Source of the DNA: Ensifer adhaerens
GTDB taxonomy: Bacteria > Pseudomonadota > Alphaproteobacteria > Rhizobiales > Rhizobiaceae
Direction: 5' to 3'
Assembly: GCF_002940685.1 (NCBI RefSeq)
Contig: NZ_PNFP01000006.1
Location: forward strand, 62,001 to 126,000
Length of the DNA stretch: 64,000 nucleotides
The notes under the pieces are model-generated. The model was not told the origin of the DNA. It searched no databases and saw nothing but the letters and a program-made list of their open reading frames with translations. How positions within the stretch are numbered: the stretch's first letter is position 1; the number at the start of each line of letters is the position of its first letter. Shown here one piece after another: positions 1 through 7,815 of the stretch. The position numbers and the translations under genes were made by a program.

Positions 1-331
1 TCCTCTGGGGCGCCGAACGCTTGAGTTCGGGCAGCGTATGCCCTTCCCAGTCGCCGAAGGAAACTTCCTTCAGCCGCTCGTCGGTCCGGTAGGCCTCGGG
101 CGCAAGGCCCATGGCCAACCTGACGCGCTCCATGGTCTCGCGCGTGCGGCCAAGCGGACTGGCGACGAAATCGAAATGCCGGGCATCGGCGCCGAGGATG
201 CCTCCAAGCGCCGCGCCGTTGCCGGTCGCCTGCTGGCGACCGAAATCATTCAAAGGGATATCCTTTTGCCCCTGGAGCCGGCTTTCGGCATTCCAGTCGG
301 TCTGTCCGTGACGGATCACATAGATCAGCAC
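1..331 (-). CDS. Histidine phosphatase family protein (phosphoglycerate-mutase-like), 3' end cut by window
   Basis: Partial gene running off the left edge. The reading frame begins at a GTG (331-329) with GGAG 8 nt upstream and starts M-L-I-Y-V-I-R-H-G-Q-T-D-W-N. The RHG motif at residues 7-9 holds the phospho-accepting histidine of this superfamily. Later residues (SPLGRTRETMERV, then FGDWEGH) fit the same fold, in which a second arginine and a glutamate complete the phosphate pocket. About 110 residues are visible of a family usually near 200, so the second catalytic histidine is off-window. It follows fabI on the same strand after 47 nt and may be co-transcribed. The substrate cannot be predicted. 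Confidence 0.85.
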   Translation of the reverse strand, partial: MLIYVIRHGQTDWNAESRLQGQKDIPLNDFGRQQATGNGAALGGILGADARHFDFVASPLGRTRETMERVRLAMGLAPEAYRTDERLKEVSFGDWEGHTLPELKRSAPQR

Positions 332-355
332 AACGTGTCTCCGGGCAGCTGGCTG

Positions 356-378
356 CCGAACCGGTCCCTACGGTTCGG
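356..378 (-). terminator. Weak stem-loop between fabI and the histidine phosphatase gene
   Basis: Seven-base-pair perfect arms (CCGAACC at 356-362 and GGTTCGG at 372-378) with a 9-nt loop lie directly after the fabI stop codon. There is no U-run on the minus-strand side, so it may be an attenuator or mRNA-stabilising hairpin rather than a true terminator. Confidence 0.3.
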
Positions 379-1197
379 TCAGTCCTTGATCACGGAGATA
401 TCGGGCGCGTCCACGGCCTTCATGCCGACGACATGATAGCCGCTGTCGGCGTGGTGCACTTCGCCGGTAACCGAGCGCGAAAGGTCCGAGAGCATGTAGA
501 GGCCGACGTCGCCGACTTCCTCGATGGTGACGGTGCGGCGCAGCGGCGCGTTGTACTCGTTCCACTTGAGGATATAGCGGAAGTCGCCGATGCCGGAGGC
601 TGCCAACGTCTTGATCGGGCCGGCGGAAATCGCGTTGACGCGGATGTTCTTCGGGCCAAGGTCAACGGCCAGGTACTTGACGCTGGCTTCGAGGGCCGCC
701 TTGGCGACACCCATGACGTTGTAGTTCGGCATGACCTTTTCGGCGCCGTAGTAGGTCAGCGTCAGCATCGAGCCGCCGTCGGTCATCAGCTTTTCAGCGC
801 GACGGGCAACCGAGGTGAAGGAGTAGACCGAGATCTGCATCGTCTTGGCGAAGTTGTCGGGCGTCGTGTCGACGTAGCGGCCGGTCAGTTCGTCCTTGTC
901 GGAGAAACCGATCGCGTGCACCACGAAGTCGATCTTGCCCCACTTCTGCTCGAGCGTATCAAAAACGGCGTCGATGGTGGCTTCGTCGCTGACGTCGCAG
1001 TGGCCGGCCAGGAAGCCGTCGATTTCAGCGAGCAGCGGCTCGACACGCTTCTTCAGCGCGTCGCCTTGATAGGTCAACGCAACTTCACCACCCTGCGCGT
1101 GGATGGCCTTGGCAATGCCCCATGCGATGGAACGGTTGTTTGCAACGCCCATGATGACGCCGCGCTTGCCCTTCATCAGACCGGATGCCTGAGCCAT
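379..1197 (-). CDS. fabI: Enoyl-[acyl-carrier-protein] reductase FabI (NADH)
   Basis: Catalyses the last reductive step of each fatty-acid elongation cycle in the cytoplasm, trans-2-enoyl-ACP to acyl-ACP. The 272-residue protein has the usual FabI length. The atypical short-chain-dehydrogenase nucleotide motif GVANNRSIAWGIA is at residues 17-29 and the active-site set Y149/Y150, Y159 and K166 (YYGAEKVMPNYNVMGVAK) is intact, as in the diazaborine/triclosan-sensitive family. The start ATG is kept because the N-terminus M-A-Q-A-S-G-L-M-K-G-K-R matches the family. Rhizobia often carry a second FabI paralogue, so the number suffix cannot be decided here. Confidence 0.96.
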   Translation of the reverse strand: MAQASGLMKGKRGVIMGVANNRSIAWGIAKAIHAQGGEVALTYQGDALKKRVEPLLAEIDGFLAGHCDVSDEATIDAVFDTLEQKWGKIDFVVHAIGFSDKDELTGRYVDTTPDNFAKTMQISVYSFTSVARRAEKLMTDGGSMLTLTYYGAEKVMPNYNVMGVAKAALEASVKYLAVDLGPKNIRVNAISAGPIKTLAASGIGDFRYILKWNEYNAPLRRTVTIEEVGDVGLYMLSDLSRSVTGEVHHADSGYHVVGMKAVDAPDISVIKD

Positions 1198-1406
1198 GGT
1201 AAGTCCCCAATACTATTTCCAGCATCGGCCGGCGCCGGTGCCAAAGATCAAAAATGTCACAGACGCCCCACGAGAACGGGTGCGGCAAAATGTCGAGAAT
1301 TGCCTATGGCATAGCCGCAAGGGTGGTTCAAGCACGGCTGAGATCAGGAACTGTTAGTCCCCGTAATATTGCTTCAGTGTGTCAGCGAACTGTCACAAAC
1401 GGCCTC

Positions 1407-2498
1407 TCACAGATAGAGACCGTCCCGTTGCGACTTCATCAGGTCGGTAATTTTGTCGTCCGGCGCGTCGGGCAGAACCAGCCGCAGCTCGACCAGCAGG
1501 TCGCCATGAGTCCCGTAAGCCCCGGGCATCCCCCTGCCCGCAAGCCGGATGACCTTGTCCGAGCCGGACCAGGCCGGCACGACCACCGTGACCGGCCCGA
1601 TTGGCGTATCGAGAACCTGCTCGCAGCCGAGAACCGCGCCCTGCAGGTCGATCGGCAAGGTGGTCATGAGATCGAGACCGCGGGTGCGGAAGGTGCCGCC
1701 CTGGTCGACCCTGAGCGTGACGACGACGTCGCCCCGCGTCATGCCGGTGACCCGGTAGCCCTGCTCCGCCAGGCGAATGGTCTGGCCGTCAACGGCGCCC
1801 GGGGGAATTTGAACCTTCAGGCTCTCGCCGTCGGGAAGCTCGACGGTGAGGCGGTGGCGGTTGATCAGGTCGTCAATGCTGACGGCGAGATCCACGGGCA
1901 GGTCCGGCACCTTTTCAGTGGTCTTTGCCGCACGGCCGCGGATGCGCCGGACGATCGCCGCCACGAGCTCGGCTGCCGGCGCCGCAGCGCGCTGCATGAG
2001 CGGCGTCTCGGTCCTGACGGCACCTTCCTGCTGCGGCTCGGGCGCCGGTTCCGGCTTGCTTTCCGCGGTCTGTGCCGGCCGTTCCGGCTCCTTCGCCGCC
2101 GCGGCCGGCTTCGGGGCCGGCTTGGGTGATGGCTTCGGCGTCGGCTGCGGCGATGGCCGGGCCGACTTGGTGCGGGCCTCCGCACCGAAGATCTGCGAAA
2201 TCGCGTCCTCGGCGGTCTCGGCGTCGACCGGCGCCTCTTCCTGAGGCCGCATCTTCGCCTTCATCGCCTCCATGCGGCGAAGCTCGGCCTCGCGGCGCGC
2301 ATAGTCATAGCGGCTTCTGAGTTTCGGATCGCGCAGGAGTTCATAGGCCTTGCCGGCCTCGGCAAAACGCTCGGCGGCGCTTGGGTCGTCCTGGTTATGG
2401 TCCGGATGCACGGCCTTTGCCAGCGAACGCCAGGCCGCCTTGATTTCGTCCTGCCCGGCGTTGCGCCGGACCCCGAGGATCACATAGGGATCACGCAT
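1407..2498 (-). CDS. J-domain co-chaperone, type B (DnaJ/CbpA-like, no zinc finger)
   Basis: Predicted DnaK partner that stimulates its ATPase through an N-terminal J-domain (residues 1-65) with the HPD tripeptide at 31-33. A charged and proline/lysine/alanine-rich linker follows (about 105-185), then a C-terminal region (about 195-350) resembling the DnaJ/CbpA substrate-binding beta domains (VQIPPGAVDGQTIRLAEQG, then the LRVDQGGTFRTRGLDLMTTL part). The CxxCxGxG zinc repeats of DnaJ are absent. Two in-frame ATGs are possible (2510 and 2498); 2498 gives M-R-D-P-Y-V-I-L-G-V, the usual J-domain beginning, but 2510 has the closer purine-rich stretch. The 208 bp between this gene and fabI should hold the fabI promoter. 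Confidence 0.88.
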   Translation of the reverse strand: MRDPYVILGVRRNAGQDEIKAAWRSLAKAVHPDHNQDDPSAAERFAEAGKAYELLRDPKLRSRYDYARREAELRRMEAMKAKMRPQEEAPVDAETAEDAISQIFGAEARTKSARPSPQPTPKPSPKPAPKPAAAAKEPERPAQTAESKPEPAPEPQQEGAVRTETPLMQRAAAPAAELVAAIVRRIRGRAAKTTEKVPDLPVDLAVSIDDLINRHRLTVELPDGESLKVQIPPGAVDGQTIRLAEQGYRVTGMTRGDVVVTLRVDQGGTFRTRGLDLMTTLPIDLQGAVLGCEQVLDTPIGPVTVVVPAWSGSDKVIRLAGRGMPGAYGTHGDLLVELRLVLPDAPDDKITDLMKSQRDGLYL

Positions 2499-2717
2499 GG
2501 GTTCTACCATCTTCTCTGATCGGCGACCGCTCCCTGACGCCCGCCATTGCCCCGATTGAAGGCGCCATCGTCGCCCGTCCATTGAACGCCGATGATCCGG
2601 AGAAGTTGCTAAATAGTGGTTAGCCACGAGACCGCCGGCGGCCATTGAGGCGGCATCGCCGGCCATCATGCGCGCATTTGCCGAAACGTGGTTAATCGCG
2701 AATTTCCGCGCCTGATC

Positions 2718-3170
2718 TCAGGCGCGCGGGCCGAAGCTCGTCAGATACCAGGCCCCGTCGCCACCCTGGCAGGTGCTGCCGTCGAACTTGGCGATGCCTT
2801 CGTAGGAATGACGTGTCGTGGTGAAGCGGCGGCAAAGCATGCCGCTCGCGCGGTCTTCCTGGATGCTGCTGATGACACCGGCGCTGCCCGAGGTCGCATT
2901 GGCCCAGGGGATCGGATTGATCGTGCCGCCACCGAGCTCGGCCGTTGTCACGGCGTTGCGAACCATCACTGCGTCGGAAAGGCCATCGGAGGTCTTGGCG
3001 ACGGGAACGGTGCCCGTCGAAACCGTGCGGTCGACGCCGCTGCCGAAAAGGTCAAGCCCAGCTCCCATGCAGCCGGACAGCACCAGGACCGGCAGGCAAA
3101 TTGCCGCGCTACGCAGCAAGGCGAAGGAATACCCCTTCTTGGCATCGATCCACTTTGCTATGTCTTGCAC
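2718..3170 (-). CDS. Surface lipoprotein, RT0821/17-kDa-antigen type
   Basis: A 150-residue exported protein. The N-terminal hydrophobic segment (about 16-33) ends in a lipobox, L-V-L-S-G-C, so C34 is the predicted lipidation site and the mature protein is anchored in a membrane, probably the outer one. The rest ([20 protein letters not shown], then [19 protein letters not shown], then [10 protein letters not shown]) resembles the RT0821/Lpp0805 surface-protein family described in Rickettsiales and Rhizobiales. Function is unknown. It is divergent from pdxH; the 140-bp gap would hold both promoters. Confidence 0.8.
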   Translation of the reverse strand: MQDIAKWIDAKKGYSFALLRSAAICLPVLVLSGCMGAGLDLFGSGVDRTVSTGTVPVAKTSDGLSDAVMVRNAVTTAELGGGTINPIPWANATSGSAGVISSIQEDRASGMLCRRFTTTRHSYEGIAKFDGSTCQGGDGAWYLTSFGPRA

Positions 3171-3310
3171 GGCAATCCTGTCAGACTCGCTGGAGCCGCA
3201 CGTTTCTCGACAAGGTCAACATACAGGCTCCGACATTTTCGATGCGGAAACACCGGTCGGGCTCATCCCGAAGCATTTCCGCGCCAGACATCACGGCATT
3301 GGAACGCAAT

Positions 3311-3931
3311 ATGGCGGCGAATGAGTTAACAAGCGGTGACTTCACCGAATCAAATGAACCCTTTTCCCTGTTTGGCACATGGCTGAAGGACGCGGAAGGC
3401 AGCGAGATCAACGACCCGAACGCGGTCGCGCTCGCAACCGTCGATGCGGACGGACTGCCGAACGTGCGCATGGTGCTGCTGAAGGGCTTCGACGAGCGCG
3501 GATTCGTTTTCTACACGAATTTCGAAAGTCAGAAGGGCCAGGAAATCCTTGGTGCCCGCAAGGCGGCCATGTGCTTCCACTGGAAGTCGCTGCGGCGGCA
3601 GGTGCGCGTGCGCGGCCCGGTCGAGATCGTCACCGACGCCGAGGCCGACGAATATTTCAAGAGCCGCCCGCGCGGCAGTCGCATCGGCGCCTGGGCTTCG
3701 AAGCAGTCGCGGCCGCTTGAAGGTCGTTTCGCGCTCGAAAAGGCCGTTGCCGAGTACACGGCCCGCCACGCGCTCGGCGAAATCCCGCGCCCGAGCTACT
3801 GGTCGGGCTTCCGCATCCGCCCGACGTCGATCGAGTTCTGGCACGACCGCCCGTTCCGGCTGCATGACCGAATGGAGTTTCGCCGCGAAACACCCGAAGG
3901 CGGCTGGGAAAAGGTGCGCATGTACCCTTGA
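3311..3931 (+). CDS. pdxH: Pyridoxine/pyridoxamine 5'-phosphate oxidase
   Basis: FMN enzyme that oxidises pyridoxine or pyridoxamine 5'-phosphate to pyridoxal 5'-phosphate, the final step of B6 cofactor synthesis. The 206-residue protein has family length and all hallmark blocks: [19 protein letters not shown] near the FMN phosphate, [19 protein letters not shown], and the C-terminal [11 protein letters not shown] and W-E-K-V-R-M-Y-P end. The start at 3311 (M-A-A-N-E-L-T) fits the family; the longer upstream open frame has no family similarity and runs antisense into the lipoprotein gene. Confidence 0.96.
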   Translation: MAANELTSGDFTESNEPFSLFGTWLKDAEGSEINDPNAVALATVDADGLPNVRMVLLKGFDERGFVFYTNFESQKGQEILGARKAAMCFHWKSLRRQVRVRGPVEIVTDAEADEYFKSRPRGSRIGAWASKQSRPLEGRFALEKAVAEYTARHALGEIPRPSYWSGFRIRPTSIEFWHDRPFRLHDRMEFRRETPEGGWEKVRMYP

Positions 3932-3980
3932 GATACGGCCGCCTGCCTCTGAGGGGCCGGGCGCCGATGCAAACCCAATA

Positions 3981-4002
3981 CTCGGCCATGCGCATGGCCG
4001 AG
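3981..4002. repeat. 22-bp perfect palindrome between pdxH and a GNAT gene
   Basis: CTCGGCCATGC is followed immediately by its exact reverse complement, giving 11-bp arms with no spacer. It has no U-run, so it is not a standard terminator. It may be an operator, a cruciform-prone site or a fragment of a dispersed palindromic element. Confidence 0.6.
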
Positions 4003-4055
4003 ATTGAACCGCGCCCTCTGCCGACCGGGCTGAACGTTTCCGTTGAGCGCTTTTG

Positions 4056-4547
4056 ATGACAGTAGATGTTCGTGATGCGACACTCGACGATATCGCCGGC
4101 TGTCACCATTGCCTCGATGACGTCGCGAAGGAGGGCCGGTGGCTTTCCCGGCTGAACGCCCCTCCCCTTGGCGGCTTTGCCGCATACATGGCCGACCTGC
4201 ATCACGCCCGGGCGCCGCAAATCGTTGCGGTCGACGATAAAGTCGTCGGCTGGTGCGATATCAGGCTGGATGCCTCACCGGTTCGAGCCCATGTCGGGAT
4301 CTTGGGCATGGGGCTCTTGCGTGCCTATCGCGGCAAGGGGATCGGCAGCCGTCTCCTGCAGATGGCCATGCACCGTGCGCGCGAACGCGGATTGGAACGC
4401 CTCGAGTTGTCGCTCCTTCACGAAAACAGCGCCGCCCGGGCGCTTTACGCGCAGTTCGGTTTTCAGATCGAAGGCCGCCGCCTTCGCGACTGGAAACATG
4501 ACGGCGTCTATCAGGACAGCATTCTCATGGCTTTTGTCTTCGATTGA
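4056..4547 (+). CDS. GNAT-family N-acetyltransferase
   Basis: A 163-residue single-domain acetyltransferase. The acetyl-CoA pyrophosphate loop is clear as L-R-A-Y-R-G-K-G-I-G-S-R-L-L (motif A, Q/RxxGxG/A) around residues 88-101, followed by the C-terminal motif B region L-E-L-S-L-L-H-E-N-S-A-A-R-A-L-Y and the ending GFQIEGRRLRDW, which resembles ribosomal-protein and small-molecule N-acetyltransferases. The substrate cannot be named. An in-frame TTG at 4053 precedes the ATG at 4056; the ATG is preferred. The gene is preceded by the 22-bp palindrome. Confidence 0.85.
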   Translation: MTVDVRDATLDDIAGCHHCLDDVAKEGRWLSRLNAPPLGGFAAYMADLHHARAPQIVAVDDKVVGWCDIRLDASPVRAHVGILGMGLLRAYRGKGIGSRLLQMAMHRARERGLERLELSLLHENSAARALYAQFGFQIEGRRLRDWKHDGVYQDSILMAFVFD

Positions 4548-4579
4548 CGTCGGAGCCTGGCTGCACCAACTCGTCCGTT

Positions 4580-5611
4580 CTAACCGGTCTTCAGCCGGAA
4601 GGGGATGCCCGATGCCAGAGCCGAGACGTAGCGGGAACGCTGGAAATGGCCGTTCAGCGATATGCGCGGCAACGCATGGAGGCCGGATTGCATCCACGCG
4701 GCGAGCGTGCCGGGTTGAGTGGTGACGGCCAGGGTGAAACCCAGGTCGGCAGCGATACCATGGTCGCGTGGGGATACCGCCGGCGCGTCGCCATAGGGAT
4801 AGGCGAAGGTCAGGGGCCGCCTTCCGGTGATCGCCTCAACGCGCCGCAGCGATTCCTCAATCTCCCGCCTCGCCTCGGCATCTGTGAGACGCGCGACCGA
4901 CCGGTGGCTGATCGTGTGGGCGCCGAGGCTTGCGAGAGGACTTTCATCCAAGCGCCGCAACCCAGCCTCATCCAGCGTCAGCCGTTCGGTGATCGCCAGG
5001 GGATCGATGCCGTGGTCAAGCGCTGCGGCATTCAGGCAAGCGATCGCCTTCGCCTCGTCATGGCTGTGAATGAAAGCCGCGATGCGGTTGAAGACCGCCT
5101 GTCGTTGTGCCGTGGCAGACACGTGCAGTGTCTCCAAACCGCGGCCGAAGTCAAAGCGCAGCGTCTCGTTCGTTGCGAGCAGGTCGGCAAGCGTCTCCCA
5201 CCAAAGCGTATGGGTGCGATCGACGAAGCCGCCAGCAACAAACACCGTGAATGGCGCCTGGTGGCGTTCGAAGATCGGCCGCGCATGTTCGAGATTGTTC
5301 CGGTAGCCGTCGTCGAGGGTAAAACAGGCGACCGGTCCGCCTTTGGTGGCCAACGCCTCCGGCAAGTGTTCGAGCGCGACGAAGCGATAGCCGTCGCGCT
5401 TCAGCGTCGTCAGCGCGACATCAAGGAAATCCGGCGTGATCTCCAGATGCGCGTTCGGATCGAAGGCACGGGCAGGTTTCGGCCGGACATGGTGCAGGGT
5501 AAAGATCGCGCCCCGCCCGCGCGCACCGGCCATCAGCCCGGCGCGGCTCAGCCCCCCGGCGACTTCCAGTCCGCCGGCGATCGCGGCGCGGCGGACGATT
5601 GTCCTGATCAT
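4580..5611 (-). CDS. Polysaccharide deacetylase (NodB-homology / CE4) family protein
   Basis: Predicted carbohydrate esterase removing acetyl groups from an N- or O-acetylated glycan. Within 343 residues the sequence shows FTLHHVRP, the metal/catalytic block C-F-T-L-D-D-G-Y-R-N-N (TFDDG motif), a later S-H-R-S/H-T-I-S-H-R-S histidine pair (H-x3-H) and FAYPYGD. These are CE4 motifs 1 to 3. The start at 5611 (M-I-R-T-I-V-R-R) has AAGAG upstream; a longer frame to 5725 has no support. No clear signal peptide is seen, so location is uncertain. It is divergent from the carboxypeptidase gene at 5854. Confidence 0.85.
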   Translation of the reverse strand: MIRTIVRRAAIAGGLEVAGGLSRAGLMAGARGRGAIFTLHHVRPKPARAFDPNAHLEITPDFLDVALTTLKRDGYRFVALEHLPEALATKGGPVACFTLDDGYRNNLEHARPIFERHQAPFTVFVAGGFVDRTHTLWWETLADLLATNETLRFDFGRGLETLHVSATAQRQAVFNRIAAFIHSHDEAKAIACLNAAALDHGIDPLAITERLTLDEAGLRRLDESPLASLGAHTISHRSVARLTDAEARREIEESLRRVEAITGRRPLTFAYPYGDAPAVSPRDHGIAADLGFTLAVTTQPGTLAAWMQSGLHALPRISLNGHFQRSRYVSALASGIPFRLKTG

Positions 5612-5853
5612 GCTCTTGATGGTCGGCCCCCAATCTGACCCGCGGGTTCCCGCAGCGTACGAGCCTGGAAAGTTAACGGCGAGGGCGTTAAACCTTGTTG
5701 AACGGGGAGAGCGTTCATCGGCCATTTACCACAACCCCGAAAACAAGGTCGAATCGCCACATTCCGCCCTAAAGTTGCAGCAAAGACACGGATCTTGTCA
5801 CAAAACGAAACAGCTTTGCGCCTGGGCGACGGCGCTCTTCGACGGGGATCGAC

Positions 5854-7131
5854 ATGAAAACTTTGCGCTGCCTGCTGCTGGCGACCTTTGCACTGGCGCT
5901 CGGGACCGCCACGGCCGTCGCCGGAAGCGCGTCGCTGGTGCTCGACGCGCGCACCGGCAAGGTCCTTTCTGCGGAAAATCCTGATGTGCTCAACCATCCG
6001 GCATCCCTGACGAAGATGATGACGGTCTACATGGCCTTCGAGGCGCTGAAGAGCGGAAAGCTATCCTGGGACAGCAAGATCAAGGTTTCGAAGGCGGCGG
6101 CGGCCAAACCGCCGATGCGCCTGGGCCTGAAGTCCGGCATGACGATCACGGTGCGCGAGGCGGTGCTCGGCATGATCGTGCGCTCCGGCAACGACGCGGC
6201 AGCCGCGATGGCCGAGAAGTTGGGTGGCTCCGAGGCGAATTTCGCCCGGATGATGACCGCCAAGGCACGTCAGCTCGGCATGAGCAAGACCGTCTTCATC
6301 AATTCTTCCGGTCTGCCGGCAAGCAAGCAAGTGACGACGGCGCGCGAAATGTCGACGCTCGCCGTTGCGCTGATGCGCGATTTCCCCAGGGAGTACCGGC
6401 TGTTTGCGACCGAGAGCTTCAACTTCCGCGGACGCAAGGTGCGGGGGCATAACAATCTGATGTACCGCTACGATGGCATGGACGGCATCAAGACCGGCTA
6501 TACCAATGCTTCCGGCTTCAACCTCGTCAGCGCCGTCAAAGACGGCAATCGCCGGGTGGTCGGCGTCGTGCTCGGCGGCAAGACGGCACGCAGCCGCGAC
6601 GCCAAGATGGCAGCACTCCTCGACCGCCATGTCGGCAAGGCGGCAAAGGGCGGCCGGCAACTGGTCGCGTCGACGCGCGGCGGCAAAGCGGTCGAAGCCC
6701 CCGTCGAAGTGGCAGCGGTCGCGACGTCAGAAGTCCCGATGCCCTACTCCGCCCCTCAGAAGTCAAAACAGGATTCCGTTGCTGCGCTGATTGCGGCGAC
6801 GGCCACCACCGCGATCCCGGCCGAACGCCCCACCGAATTGGCTGAAATTGAAACGACGGCCGCGGTGCCGGCTGCCAGCGGCGGCTGGCAGATCCAGATT
6901 TCTGCGGCCCCTTCGGCCGAGGCCGCACGCATGCTGCTTGAGCAGGCCCGCTCTGAAGCCGGCGCTCCGCTCGCAGGCGCCAAGCCCTACACCGAAGCGG
7001 TCGGCAAGGGTGCCAAGGCGATCTACCGCGCCCGCTTCGTCGGCTTTTCAGACCGCGACGCTGCCGCCGCCGCCTGCGACGCCCTCAAGCGGCGCTCCTA
7101 TGATTGCATGATGCTGCCGTCACGCGGCTGA
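5854..7131 (+). CDS. D-alanyl-D-alanine carboxypeptidase (S11) with C-terminal SPOR domain
   Basis: Periplasmic penicillin-binding protein that trims the terminal D-Ala from peptidoglycan stem peptides. A signal peptide (1-23, cleaving near A-V-A-G) is followed by the three serine-hydrolase motifs: S51-L-T-K54, S111-G-N113 and K213-T-G215. An alanine/proline-rich linker (about 270-345) leads to a C-terminal SPOR-like repeat (about 347-425, GGWQIQISAAPSAEAARMLL), which in other proteins binds denuded septal peptidoglycan. Its 425 residues are longer than E. coli DacA because of this tail and there is no DacA-type amphipathic anchor. It converges with the gene at 7153, leaving only 21 bp. Confidence 0.93.
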   Translation: MKTLRCLLLATFALALGTATAVAGSASLVLDARTGKVLSAENPDVLNHPASLTKMMTVYMAFEALKSGKLSWDSKIKVSKAAAAKPPMRLGLKSGMTITVREAVLGMIVRSGNDAAAAMAEKLGGSEANFARMMTAKARQLGMSKTVFINSSGLPASKQVTTAREMSTLAVALMRDFPREYRLFATESFNFRGRKVRGHNNLMYRYDGMDGIKTGYTNASGFNLVSAVKDGNRRVVGVVLGGKTARSRDAKMAALLDRHVGKAAKGGRQLVASTRGGKAVEAPVEVAAVATSEVPMPYSAPQKSKQDSVAALIAATATTAIPAERPTELAEIETTAAVPAASGGWQIQISAAPSAEAARMLLEQARSEAGAPLAGAKPYTEAVGKGAKAIYRARFVGFSDRDAAAAACDALKRRSYDCMMLPSRG

Positions 7132-7152
7132 CGTCGCTCAGTCCGGCGTCAA

Positions 7153-7809
7153 TCAGGCTTCGGTGACGGGTTTACGGAAGCGGTTTTCAAGCCACCAGTC
7201 GCATTGCTCCTCGGTGTAGCCAAGAAGCAGTCCTTCCTCGCGCTCGTCTTCGTCAGTCCATGGGCGCCAGTTGTTAAAAAGCCGGTGGCAGCGCTGCCTG
7301 AAGCGCTCGAAACGCCACCTTTCACCCGGCAGCGCATAGGCGAGATAAATGATGCGCTGCTCTTTCTCGCCCCCTGTTGTCGTCGGACACATCCTCGATA
7401 ACTCGAAGGTATCGAGAAGGAAGGTTCCCGCGTCCACGTGCGGTGCAAACAGCGCTCGCGTTTCCGCAAGAATAGGGGATTTAGGATCATCGCTGAAGAA
7501 TGCAAAGGGTTTTCGCCCTTCAAGCATCAGCGGAAGCTCATAGTTGGTGTGAACCAGGTAAGGGGTCGTATCGATTGCGTGTGGCCGTCGAAGCAGAGCC
7601 TCTTCGTCGGACGCGGGCAAGGCGAACCCGAACACCGACGACAGGATCGTCAGACCCTTGCGATCCAGCCGGTAGTACGCATGGTCTGGAACAACGGCGT
7701 CCCGCAGCCCCAGCGCCCGAGCAATCTCGCCCGCATCCCCGTCGAACCTGAGTTCGTGGCTTGGCGTGTTGGTCTCCGGCGACAGAAACGAGAGCTTGAA
7801 GACCGCCAT
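7153..7809 (-). CDS. Conserved-looking hypothetical protein downstream of tldD
   Basis: A 218-residue protein that I do not recognise. It has no signal peptide or membrane segment. Visible traits are a tryptophan-rich, acidic C-terminus (FNNWRPWTDEDEREEG, then EQCDWWLENRFRKP) and central FAFFSDDPKSPILAETR. The gene begins 6 nt after the tldD stop codon on the same strand, so the two are almost surely co-transcribed and perhaps translationally coupled, since no good ribosome-binding site precedes its ATG. This suggests a role near the TldD protease or its substrate, but that is inference only. Confidence 0.75.
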   Translation of the reverse strand: MAVFKLSFLSPETNTPSHELRFDGDAGEIARALGLRDAVVPDHAYYRLDRKGLTILSSVFGFALPASDEEALLRRPHAIDTTPYLVHTNYELPLMLEGRKPFAFFSDDPKSPILAETRALFAPHVDAGTFLLDTFELSRMCPTTTGGEKEQRIIYLAYALPGERWRFERFRQRCHRLFNNWRPWTDEDEREEGLLLGYTEEQCDWWLENRFRKPVTEA

Positions 7810-7815
7810 CCAATC

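Noticed and set aside
5672-5690. Inverted repeat TTAACG...CGTTAA as an operator or CtrA site
   Set aside because: Arms are only 6 bp and the TTAA spacing (11 nt) does not fit the CtrA pattern TTAA-N7-TTAA; chance is likely.
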